64,000 nt of DNA, taken from the NCBI RefSeq assembly GCF_007785775.2, contig NZ_VNIK02000002.1:275321-339320 (forward strand), read 5' to 3'. Source of the DNA: Flagellimonas hadalis. GTDB taxonomy: Bacteria > Bacteroidota > Bacteroidia > Flavobacteriales > Flavobacteriaceae. Positions 33,720 through 40,618 of this stretch are shown here, piece by piece. The position numbers and the translations under genes were made by a program. Position 1 is the first letter of the stretch; each line of letters begins with the position of its first letter. The notes beneath the pieces were generated by a model. The model was given only the letters and a program-made list of their open reading frames with translations, had not been told where the DNA came from and made no database searches.

Positions 33720-34182
33720 AAGCCGTTAACAAACCAAGCCCTAAGAACATTAAGATAATTGATGATAAATTAAGTGCATCGGTCCACTTATTATATTTAT
33801 TCACCTTGCCATTATATCGATTCTTTTCACACTCATCGAAATCCCTTTTTTCAATTTTTCTAAGCTCTAACTGCGTATAGCATTCTTCATTATTGTTTGC
33901 ATGATACCCTGTGACCTGTGATATGAAATTAGATGTGATTGCCACTAAAAAGCAAATCCCGGAAATTAATAGGAGATTTTCGTGCTCAACATTGATTTTA
34001 TATGCTTTTAACTCCCTTATGGTTTCAAATATTATATAGATACCTGCCCCAGATATGGAGATTATAAGCAAATCCATCCTGCGAATGGAATAATTGGTTC
34101 TTTCCTTCGTATTGTTCAAGTGGTCAACCCACTTATTGTATTCAAGTTCGTCTCTTTTCTTCACTTGACTAAATGTATTCAT
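33700..34182 (-). CDS. Hypothetical three-helix membrane protein
   Basis: A 160-residue protein with a charged cytoplasmic-like start, then three likely membrane segments: about residues 36-58 (MDLLIISISGAGIYIIFETI), 69-93 (LLLISGICFLVAITSNFISQ) and 137-158 (LSSIILMFLGLGLLTAFNYY), with a charged loop between the last two. The layout recalls SLATT-type or other small effector-like membrane proteins, but there is no firm match. Codon use is markedly AT-rich compared with flanking genes, which suggests recent acquisition. No partner gene that would make it a defence or signalling system is recognised. Confidence 0.5.
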   Translation of the reverse strand: MNTFSQVKKRDELEYNKWVDHLNNTKERTNYSIRRMDLLIISISGAGIYIIFETIRELKAYKINVEHENLLLISGICFLVAITSNFISQVTGYHANNNEECYTQLELRKIEKRDFDECEKNRYNGKVNKYNKWTDALNLSSIILMFLGLGLLTAFNYYLF

Positions 34183-34283
34183 TTTTCTTGAATTTTAGTT
34201 TGTCCCATATTGTATATAGGTGCCCATAATGTGACCCCCACCCCCTTTTCGGTGTCCTACCAAGTGACCCAAACAACAACCGT

Positions 34284-34508
34284 ATGCCCATTCGCAGCAT
34301 CAATAAATATACTGTGGTAAGAAGGTTCAGTCTCGGAAAACGGATGTACGACAAACTGGACGTCATCTATATCCAAGAGCACGACTCCATGAACCGGGAA
34401 CCCCAAAAAGTCTTCAATGCCGAGAAGGAATATGTGACCGATATCTCCCCTGATATGTACCTCTCCCTCTGCAAGGGGTTCATTGTCCAGAATGCGGAAA
34501 ATTCATGA
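34284..34508 (+). CDS. Small hypothetical protein
   Basis: A 74-residue protein I do not recognise (starts MPIRSINKYTVVRRFSLGKR, later VTDISPDMYLSLCKGF). It is mixed alpha/beta, with no signal peptide, membrane segment or known motif. It lies between the AT-rich membrane gene (divergent) and the structured region before dps. It has normal codon use, and its length over the random background is modest. Kept as a possible gene only. Confidence 0.4.
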   Translation: MPIRSINKYTVVRRFSLGKRMYDKLDVIYIQEHDSMNREPQKVFNAEKEYVTDISPDMYLSLCKGFIVQNAENS

Positions 34509-34529
34509 GGAACGCCCTTCCTGAGAAGT

Positions 34530-34549
34530 GTTAAATCCTGTTAAATACT
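34530..34549. repeat. Tandem 10 bp repeat
   Basis: GTTAAATCCT followed at once by GTTAAATACT (9 of 10 bases the same), about 210 bp before dps. It could be a binding site or chance in AT-rich DNA. Confidence 0.3.
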
Positions 34550-34623
34550 TGATTTTCTGATATATATCTGTATATTGATAGTATGGATTGCATAAGAAAC
34601 CACTTCAAGAAATCTGTGTTCTA

Positions 34624-34728
34624 GGTCAATACACTGACCCAAAATCCTAATGGGAAGTTTTCTTCCCATCTCCCAAGAAAAACCAGTGCACAGCGAATCG
34701 GTCCTTTGGACCGTACACTTCTGCGCAC
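34624..34728. other. Three successive hairpins upstream of dps (possible structured leader or small RNA)
   Basis: Hairpin 1: GGTCA-6-TGACC (34624-34639). Hairpin 2: TGGGAAG-TTTT-CTTCCCA (34651-34668). Hairpin 3: CGGTCC-TTT-GGACCG (34699-34713) inside an outer stem GTGCACAG/CTGCGCAC (34686-34693 with 34721-34728, one mismatch). No T-run follows the first two, so they are not simple terminators. The gap 34509-34760 holds no gene. Confidence 0.5.
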
Positions 34729-34760
34729 GGAATTATTGTCAAATCAAAAATTAAAACAAA

Positions 34761-35255
34761 ATGGAAACTGTAAGCAGTAAAAACAAGACGTTTAAAAAAT
34801 TAGGGTTCACGTATCTGGAAACCGCAGAGATCGTGGTGACCCTGAACACCCTTTTGGCCAATTACCAAGTGTTCTACAACAAGATGCGAAACTTTCACTG
34901 GAACATTGAGGGGCCGGAATTTTTTGAACTGCACGAGGAGTTCGAAAACGAATACAACACCGCCAAGGAAAACATAGACATCGTGGCCGAACGTATCCGC
35001 GCTTTTGGGGTAAAGACGAAGTTTCCCCTGAAAAAGACCTTGGAACTCTCCCAGATCAAAGAGCCCACCAAGGAACTTACCGCCATTGAGATGGTAAGGG
35101 AGGTACTAAAGGACTACGAAACCCTGCACAACAACATGCTGGATGGCGTGAATGCCGCTTTGGACAGTGGCGATGTGGTCACGGAACAGATCTTGACCGA
35201 TTTTCTCACCCATCTGGAAAAGAGGAACTGGATGTTCACCTCATACCTCAAATAG
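34761..35255 (+). CDS. dps: Dps family DNA-protection/ferritin-like protein
   Basis: A 164-residue four-helix protein. Signature: MRNFHWNIEGPEFFELHEEF, then EYNTAKENIDIVAERIRAFG. The His and the Asp/Glu of the inter-subunit ferroxidase site (His in FHW, His in ELHEEF, Asp and Glu in IDIVAERIR) are present. Dps assembles into a 12-mer that oxidises and stores iron and shields DNA in stress and stationary phase. The first ~15 residues form a Lys-rich arm (VSSKNKTFKK) that could contact DNA. It is preceded by the hairpin region at 34624-34728. It stands alone in its transcription unit or with the small secreted gene 47 bp on. Confidence 0.93.
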   Translation: METVSSKNKTFKKLGFTYLETAEIVVTLNTLLANYQVFYNKMRNFHWNIEGPEFFELHEEFENEYNTAKENIDIVAERIRAFGVKTKFPLKKTLELSQIKEPTKELTAIEMVREVLKDYETLHNNMLDGVNAALDSGDVVTEQILTDFLTHLEKRNWMFTSYLK

Positions 35256-35302
35256 GCAACGAACATCCCAAAAAAGATTCGAAAACTATAAAAAATATAC
35301 CC

Positions 35303-35779
35303 ATGAAAACACTCACAACACTTCTATACATACCAATGCTTTTGCTGGTCGGCATCAATAGTTATGGCCAAAGCACTAACCCAGGGCTGATGAACGCCAC
35401 GATCCACAAAACCTTCTCCGTGGAAGAGAACGGGGTGGAAAAGGCCTATAACATCAAGGTCATGGAGCACAGAAACTACCCCATGGCTTTTGACAAAAGC
35501 GACCAAAAAACAGAAAGTCGTAATCGCGATTCCAAACCTGCGTTGGTGACCAAACTCATCGCAGTGGATTCCAACAACGACAAGGAATACGAGCACTACA
35601 TGGTGCTGAAATACAGAAGGTCGGTCACCGATGATTTCTCCGTGGTCGCCACTGATAAAGGATTTGCCGTAAAGGTGAAAGACCGTACCATGAAATACTT
35701 TGTCAAGGAAGGCATTTACTTTATTGACAACAAGGACCAAGACTTCTTCACTGTGGAGGAATTCAAGGAAATCGGGTGA
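35303..35779 (+). CDS. Hypothetical secreted protein
   Basis: A 158-residue protein with a signal peptide (MKTLTTLLYIPMLLLVGINS, cleavage around SYGQ). The mature part is charged and beta-rich (FSVEENGVEKAYNIKVMEHR, KYRRSVTDDFSVVATDKGF). I do not recognise the family. It is 47 bp after dps, on the same strand, so a shared transcript and envelope stress role is possible but not shown. Confidence 0.6.
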   Translation: MKTLTTLLYIPMLLLVGINSYGQSTNPGLMNATIHKTFSVEENGVEKAYNIKVMEHRNYPMAFDKSDQKTESRNRDSKPALVTKLIAVDSNNDKEYEHYMVLKYRRSVTDDFSVVATDKGFAVKVKDRTMKYFVKEGIYFIDNKDQDFFTVEEFKEIG

Positions 35780-35839
35780 TTTCTAATTTTGTTTTTTTGA
35801 TTGACAAGAGGGTCGGGGATAAACTCCCGGCCTTTTTGT

Positions 35840-35872
35840 TTGCCATTTTCGACCGATTAACGCCTATATTTG
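35840..35872 (+). promoter_or_regulatory. Bacteroidota-type promoter of the GNAT gene
   Basis: TTG at 35840-35842, 22 bp, TATATTTG at 35865-35872. The ATG at 35890 follows 17 bp later. The same frame is open upstream to 35776, but this promoter makes that start unlikely. Confidence 0.6.
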
Positions 35873-35889
35873 GGGCAAAAACCCAACTT

Positions 35890-36492
35890 ATGGAGCCTTG
35901 GTTACATCCCGTTGTGCTGGAAGGAGAGCTGGTGAAGCTCGTTCCTTTGGAAAAATCCCACAAAGTGGACCTTGCATTTGCCGCATCCGATGGCAACCTT
36001 TGGGAACTGTGGTACACCTCTGTCCCCACCCCTGCCACTACGGATGCCTACATCAACACCGCCTTGCTCGAGTTGGGGGAAGGCAAATCGCTCCCCTTTA
36101 CCATCGTGGACAAAAGGACCAATGCCGTAGTGGGGACCACTCGGTACATGAATGTGGACGCCGCGAACAAACGGCTGGAAATCGGCCACACCTGGTATGC
36201 CAAACGCGTACAGCGCACCGGACTCAATACCGAATGCAAATATTTATTGCTGAAACATGCCTTTGAGACCTTAAAGTGCATTGCCGTGGAATTTCGGACC
36301 AACTTCCACAACCACCCGTCCCGAAATGCCATTTTGCGTTTGGGCGCAAAACAAGATGGCATCTTGAGAAACCACAAGGTTGATGCAAACGGAAATCTAA
36401 GGGATACCGTTGTTTTTTCCATCTTGGACAATGAATGGCGAACGGTAAAGACTTCCTTGGAATTCAGGATGAAGCAAGGCGCATCAAAATAG
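35890..36492 (+). CDS. GNAT family N-acetyltransferase (RimJ/RimL-like)
   Basis: A 200-residue protein of the Acetyltransf_3 type: LEGELVKLVPLEKSHKVDL, then VVGTTRYMNVDAANKRLEIG and WYAKRVQRTGLNTECKYLLL (acetyl-CoA loop RTGLNTE), HPSRNAILRLGAKQDGIL. These match the RimJ/RimL or YjcK-like proteins that acetylate ribosomal-protein N-termini or small amines. Start at ATG 35890 follows the promoter. Substrate not readable. Confidence 0.85.
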   Translation: MEPWLHPVVLEGELVKLVPLEKSHKVDLAFAASDGNLWELWYTSVPTPATTDAYINTALLELGEGKSLPFTIVDKRTNAVVGTTRYMNVDAANKRLEIGHTWYAKRVQRTGLNTECKYLLLKHAFETLKCIAVEFRTNFHNHPSRNAILRLGAKQDGILRNHKVDANGNLRDTVVFSILDNEWRTVKTSLEFRMKQGASK

Positions 36493-36504
36493 ACTTTTTT
36501 AGGT

Positions 36505-37641
36505 TCAAGCTTTGCTTATTTTCAAAAGATGGGCAAAGTTGTAGCTCGCCAATTCCAGATTCCGGCTACTTTTTGTTTTGGCCTCGTCCAAGTTTCCTAC
36601 TTCATTCAGGATGGAGACCGCATAGGCCAGTCCCATCTGTTGCATCTCTTCAATGGAAAGGTTCACCGATCCGCAAAAAGCGGCCACGGGAATATCTTTT
36701 TGCTGCGCGGCACGGATCACCCCGTTGATGGTCTTGCCCGAAAAAGTCTGTCCGTCCAATTGGCCTTCCCCAGTAATCACCCAGTCCGCATCTGCCAACA
36801 CTTCCTCAAAATGGGCCATCTGCATCACCAGATCTACCCCCGATACCAAATCGGCATTCAAAAAGACGACGGCACCACCTCCAACTCCACCGGCCGCACC
36901 GGCTCCTGGAATCTTTTGCACATCCACCCCGAAAACACTGTGGAGCACTTGGGCAAAATGGGCCAACCCTTGGTCCAAAAACCCAATTTCTGCAGCGGAA
37001 GCCCCCTTTTGGGCGCCATATACCTTCGCCGCCCCATTTTCGCCATGGAAGGGATTGTTCACATCGCAGGCCACTTGGATAACCGCCTGTGACAAATTGG
37101 GGTGCACATTTTTACGTAGTATTTGATCCACATGGACGAGATTTTTTCCCACAGGCTCCAACGCCTTGCCGTTCTTGTCCAAAAAAGTGTGCCCCAATGC
37201 CTGAGCCATGCCCATACCCCCATCGTTCGTAGCGCTCCCCCCAATGCCCAGGACAATTTTGCGTGCGCCTTTCTCCAAGGCATCCAAAATTAGTTCCCCT
37301 GTGCCAAGAGAGGTGGTGTGCATGCAGTTCATTTCGCCCTTGCTGAGCAGTTTGTACCCGGAAGCTTCGGACATTTCGATATAGGCAGTCAGCCCATCCC
37401 CGGAAAGTAAATAACGGGCCTCAATGTCCCTGAACAAGGGATCCTTCACCCGCACGGACACGGAAGATGCATCGAGATAATCGGCAACAATCTTAATGGT
37501 GCCGTCGCCCCCATCGGCCAAGGGCGTTTTGACCACTTTGGCTTCGGGAAACACTTTTTTGAGGCCACTTTCCACCGTATCGCAGAATTCCCTTCCCGTC
37601 AAGGAGCCTTTGTATTTATCGGGTGCCAGAACAAATTTCAT
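36505..37641 (-). CDS. Glycerate kinase (class of GlxK/GarK)
   Basis: A 378-residue protein that phosphorylates glycerate. Signature pieces: MKFVLAPDKYKGSLTGREFC, FPEAKVVKTPLADGGDGTI, KIVLGIGGSATNDGGMGMAQ, PGAGAAGGVGGGAVVFL and ITGEGQLDGQTFSGKT. The start is taken at ATG 37641, because the family begins MK-(I/F)-V-(L/I)-APD; 17 extra residues are open upstream. It is convergent with the GNAT gene (12 bp between stops) and divergent from the SIMPL gene. In the cell it links glycolate/glycerate use to glycolysis. Confidence 0.93.
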   Translation of the reverse strand: MKFVLAPDKYKGSLTGREFCDTVESGLKKVFPEAKVVKTPLADGGDGTIKIVADYLDASSVSVRVKDPLFRDIEARYLLSGDGLTAYIEMSEASGYKLLSKGEMNCMHTTSLGTGELILDALEKGARKIVLGIGGSATNDGGMGMAQALGHTFLDKNGKALEPVGKNLVHVDQILRKNVHPNLSQAVIQVACDVNNPFHGENGAAKVYGAQKGASAAEIGFLDQGLAHFAQVLHSVFGVDVQKIPGAGAAGGVGGGAVVFLNADLVSGVDLVMQMAHFEEVLADADWVITGEGQLDGQTFSGKTINGVIRAAQQKDIPVAAFCGSVNLSIEEMQQMGLAYAVSILNEVGNLDEAKTKSSRNLELASYNFAHLLKISKA

Positions 37642-37716
37642 CCCCACAATGTAATCAAGATAAATGGAGTGGCATATGTATTTTCCCATCAATTCGGTTT
37701 AAAAACGGCACAGGTT

Positions 37717-37746
37717 TTGCTCATTGGGGTGAAGTATTTACCTTTA
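37717..37746 (+). promoter_or_regulatory. Candidate promoter of the SIMPL-domain gene
   Basis: TTG at 37717-37719, 19 bp, TACCTTTA at 37739-37746, one base off the TAnnTTTG box. It lies 17 bp before the ATG at 37764. Confidence 0.5.
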
Positions 37747-37763
37747 AACAAAAAATCTCTACT

Positions 37764-38465
37764 ATGAAAAAAATGATCTTACCCTTGGCAGCCTTGTTGC
37801 TTTCGACTTCAATTTTTGCCCAATCCAAAAACTTTTTGGACACCCCTTATCTGGAAACTTCGGCCCAAGTGGACACTTTGGTGACCCCGGACAAGATCCA
37901 CCTCAACATCACCATCCAGGAAAAGGATTCCAAAGGAAAGGTCTCCGTTGAAGAGCAGGAGAACAAAATGGCGCAACGACTAAAGGCCCTTGGGATAGAC
38001 TTGGACGAGCAATTGGTGATCAAGGACATGAGCAGCAATTTCAAAAAATATTTTCTCCGCGAAAAAGAAGTCTTGAAAAGCAAGGAATATTCGCTTGTCG
38101 TCTATTCGGGCAAGCAGGCCGGTGAGGTCATGGTCGCTTTGGAGCAATTGGACATTGCCAATGCCTATGTGGAAAAAACGGAATATTCCAAAATGGACGA
38201 ACTGGAACTGGAACTGAAGACCAGGGCCATCAAAAAGGCCAAATTAAAGGCCGATGCCCTGACCAAACCGCTTGGGCAGAAGTTGGGTGCCGCACTTCAC
38301 ATTGTGGACAACTCTCAACCCTATTACCCCAGATACAACCAGGCCCCAATGATGGAAATGAAAGCCGTTTCCGCCGATATGGGTGGTGCCCAGCCGTTGG
38401 ACATCGATTTTGAAAAGATACGGGTAGAGACCCTAGTGAGCGTAAAGTTTGCCCTCACCAATTGA
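37764..38465 (+). CDS. SIMPL domain-containing (DUF541) periplasmic protein
   Basis: A 233-residue protein with a signal peptide (MKKMILPLAALLLSTSIFA, then QSKNF). The SIMPL/DUF541 body follows: an N-terminal strand carrying LVTPDKIHLNITIQEKD, the central MAQRLKALGIDLDEQLVIKD and the helical RAIKKAKLKADALTKPLGQK. Relatives include the periplasmic BP26/OMP28 antigen and are linked to envelope or oxidative stress; no enzyme activity is known. The start is the ATG at 37764, just before the signal peptide; upstream in-frame codons belong to the intergenic region. Confidence 0.87.
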   Translation: MKKMILPLAALLLSTSIFAQSKNFLDTPYLETSAQVDTLVTPDKIHLNITIQEKDSKGKVSVEEQENKMAQRLKALGIDLDEQLVIKDMSSNFKKYFLREKEVLKSKEYSLVVYSGKQAGEVMVALEQLDIANAYVEKTEYSKMDELELELKTRAIKKAKLKADALTKPLGQKLGAALHIVDNSQPYYPRYNQAPMMEMKAVSADMGGAQPLDIDFEKIRVETLVSVKFALTN

Positions 38466-38497
38466 TATTCATTCACCAAACCCCAAAAACCTAACAG

Positions 38498-38989
38498 ATG
38501 AAACTGACATTGACCCTCTTTTTTTGCTGCGTTGCCCTAGCTTCGGCACAGCAGACCATGCAATTGCCCAAAGGGCAGGCATCTCCCGCTGCATCTTTAC
38601 ATGACGTAGCCTGGATAACGGGTCATTGGCAGGGTGAGGCTTTTGGTGGAATAGCAGAAGAAATCTGGAGTCCCCCACTCGGGGGCTCCATGATGTTCGT
38701 GTTCAAATTGGCGAAGGACAACGAAATTTCCTTTTATGAAGTGGGCCACATCCAAAAATTGGACCACACCCTGATCCTACAGCTGAAGCATTTTGACGGT
38801 ACGCTGCGTGGTTGGGAAGAAAAGGACCAAACCGTGGACTTCAGGCTGGTCAAGATTGAAAAGGACAAAGTCTGTTTTGAAGGGTTGACCATGGAAAAGG
38901 TAGGCCCCGATCAAATGAACGTGACCGTGCTCATCGAAGAAGAAGACAGTGCTGAAGAGGTCCTTTTTGCCTACAAAAGGGTGAAATAG
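38498..38989 (+). CDS. DUF6265 family secreted protein
   Basis: A 163-residue protein with a signal peptide (MKLTLTLFFCCVALASA, then QQTM). The mature part has the DUF6265 pattern: VAWITGHWQGEAFGGIAEEI, WSPPLGGSMMFVFKL and FYEVGHIQKLDHTLILQLKH. The fold is probably a small beta barrel (lipocalin-like), suggesting ligand binding in the periplasm. It follows the SIMPL gene by 32 bp and is 11 bp ahead of the pentapeptide-repeat gene, so the three or four genes may form one unit. Confidence 0.8.
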   Translation: MKLTLTLFFCCVALASAQQTMQLPKGQASPAASLHDVAWITGHWQGEAFGGIAEEIWSPPLGGSMMFVFKLAKDNEISFYEVGHIQKLDHTLILQLKHFDGTLRGWEEKDQTVDFRLVKIEKDKVCFEGLTMEKVGPDQMNVTVLIEEEDSAEEVLFAYKRVK

Positions 38990-39000
38990 ACCATCCAACC

Positions 39001-39573
39001 ATGGAAAAGCCTTTTATTTTTGATCAACTGTTTGAAAAACAGGATTTCTCCACCGTTCCGCTAGGCAAGGGTGAATATGAAAACTGTACTTTTAGGGGAT
39101 GCCGGTTCTCCGATGCCTTTTTGGACAACCAAAATTTCATGGAATGCACTTTTGAGGAATGTGATCTTACCAATGCCAATATAAAGCACACCATTTTCAA
39201 GGAAACCTTTTTTAAGGGTTGCAAGTTGGTGGGACTCCGCTTTGAGGACTGCAACGATTTATTGATGTCGGTCCGGTTTGAAGGCTGCAACCTGATGCTG
39301 GCCTCTTTCACTGAACTTTCGTTGAAGGAAACCTGTTTTATCGATTGCACTTTGACCCAGACGGACTTTGCCGGGGCAGACCTTTCCCGATCTACTTTTG
39401 CTGGCTGCACCATGGAAAATACCCTGTTCCACTCCACCAATCTGGAAGGGGCCGACCTTTCAACAGCCATTGGTTTTGACATAGATCCATCCATCAACAC
39501 ATTGAAAAAGTGCAAGTTCAGTAAAGAAGGATTGATCGGTTTGCTGAAAAAGTATGATATTGTGGTCACCTAA
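39001..39573 (+). CDS. Pentapeptide-repeat protein (Qnr/MfpA-like fold)
   Basis: A 190-residue protein made of pentapeptide repeats of the A(D/N)LXX type across about residues 25-165: CTFRGCRFSDAFLDNQNFME, CTFEECDLTNANIKHTIF and ADLSRSTFAGCTMENTLF, then TNLEGADLS. The repeats form a right-handed four-sided beta helix that mimics DNA. It is close in size to Qnr proteins, which protect gyrase from quinolones, and the end (INTLKKCKFSKEGLIGLLKK) recalls the C-terminal helix used for dimer formation. A gyrase-protecting or resistance role is a guess, since many chromosomal pentapeptide proteins have no known job. Confidence 0.85.
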   Translation: MEKPFIFDQLFEKQDFSTVPLGKGEYENCTFRGCRFSDAFLDNQNFMECTFEECDLTNANIKHTIFKETFFKGCKLVGLRFEDCNDLLMSVRFEGCNLMLASFTELSLKETCFIDCTLTQTDFAGADLSRSTFAGCTMENTLFHSTNLEGADLSTAIGFDIDPSINTLKKCKFSKEGLIGLLKKYDIVVT

Positions 39574-39582
39574 TCTTATCCA

Positions 39583-39936
39583 ATGACCCAAAGAGAATGC
39601 TTGGAATGTGGCACAAAGCTTCTTGGACGCATAGACCAAAAGTACTGCTCGGACCACTGCCGCAATGCCTACAACAACCGCCTGAACCGGGACAGCAAGA
39701 ACCTGCTGCGAAACATCAACAACAAGCTACGCAAGAACTACCGCATATTGGGCAGTTTTCCCTTGAAGGAGGGAAAGGCCAAGACCACCAAAATGCGCTT
39801 GCTGGACAAGGGCTTCGACTTTGAGCTCATCACCAATCTATATACCACCAAAAAGGGCAGCACCTACTATTTTGTGTATGACATGGGGTATTTGCCCTTG
39901 GACAACGATTATTACATGATCGTTAAAAGAGAGTGA
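39583..39936 (+). CDS. Small zinc-ribbon protein, conserved in Flavobacteriia
   Basis: A 117-residue protein with an N-terminal zinc finger CLECGTKLLGRIDQKYCSDH + CRN (C-x2-C-x12-C-x3-C), a Arg/Asn/Lys-rich helical middle (AYNNRLNRDSKNLLRNINNK) and a C-terminal tail with Tyr-rich strands (YFVYDMGYLPLDNDYYMIVK). The finger plus a strongly basic helix suggests a nucleic-acid-binding regulator. The gene is 9 bp after the pentapeptide-repeat gene and probably co-transcribed with it. I do not know its function. Confidence 0.72.
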   Translation: MTQRECLECGTKLLGRIDQKYCSDHCRNAYNNRLNRDSKNLLRNINNKLRKNYRILGSFPLKEGKAKTTKMRLLDKGFDFELITNLYTTKKGSTYYFVYDMGYLPLDNDYYMIVKRE

Positions 39937-40025
39937 ACGGAAAATGTCAGTTCGCGTTTTTTCACTTGTGAAAAAGTATCGAGAACCAAATCCATACTTG
40001 TTAAAATCCTGATTCTTGGAACAGT

Positions 40026-40496
40026 TTATTTCCAACTATGGGCGGTCAGTTTGAGGGCCGCGACCACAATATCCTTTCGACTGATCTGGCCCACAAGGAT
40101 GTCATTTTTCATGACGGGCAGCCTGCGCCTGTTGTGCCTGTCAAAAACACCGGCCGCATCAAAAATGCTCATATCGTGCGGAATGGTCTCCACATTTTTG
40201 GTCATGAAGCGCTCCACACTCTTGTCGAGGATGGGCTGGTTGAAATACCTGCTCTCGGAAATCTGCTTCATACAGTCCGCTTCCGAGATGATCCCTACCA
40301 AAAAACCACTGTTGTCCACCACGGGCCCACCGGAGATATGGAATTTGGCAAAAGTCTCCATCACTTCCAAAATGGACTGGTCGGGAGAAAAGGTGATCAA
40401 TTTTTTGGTCATATAGTCCTCCACCAAAATTGGGGCATTGTACTTCTTCTTGGATTCCTCCTTCGATCGTACTCCTTGAAAACTTTTGATTGCCAT
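40026..40496 (-). CDS. CBS domain-containing protein
   Basis: A 156-residue protein with two CBS domains: VEDYMTKKLITFSPDQSILE, KFHISGGPVVDNSGFLVGII and VERFMTKNVETIPHDMSIFD, VFDRHNRRRLPVMKNDILVG with QISRKDIV. The pair forms one Bateman module of the kind that binds adenine nucleotides and regulates enzymes or transporters. There is no fused effector and no partner next to it, so the target is unknown. Downstream 40497-40618 is AT-rich and holds the start of the next, divergent gene. Confidence 0.9.
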   Translation of the reverse strand: MAIKSFQGVRSKEESKKKYNAPILVEDYMTKKLITFSPDQSILEVMETFAKFHISGGPVVDNSGFLVGIISEADCMKQISESRYFNQPILDKSVERFMTKNVETIPHDMSIFDAAGVFDRHNRRRLPVMKNDILVGQISRKDIVVAALKLTAHSWK

Positions 40497-40618
40497 GTGG
40501 TTAGAATTTGAAGTTGAACATTAAATATAGCTTTTTTTAGCGAATAACCTAATTTTTCGCGTCCAAAGATGTGAACCTTTCATAATTTCATATTTTTATG
40601 CAACAACATTATCAAGCC

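Noticed and set aside
33700..34508. Mobile element or phage remnant
   Set aside because: No integrase, transposase, terminal repeats or attachment site was found; only the AT-rich composition suggests transfer.
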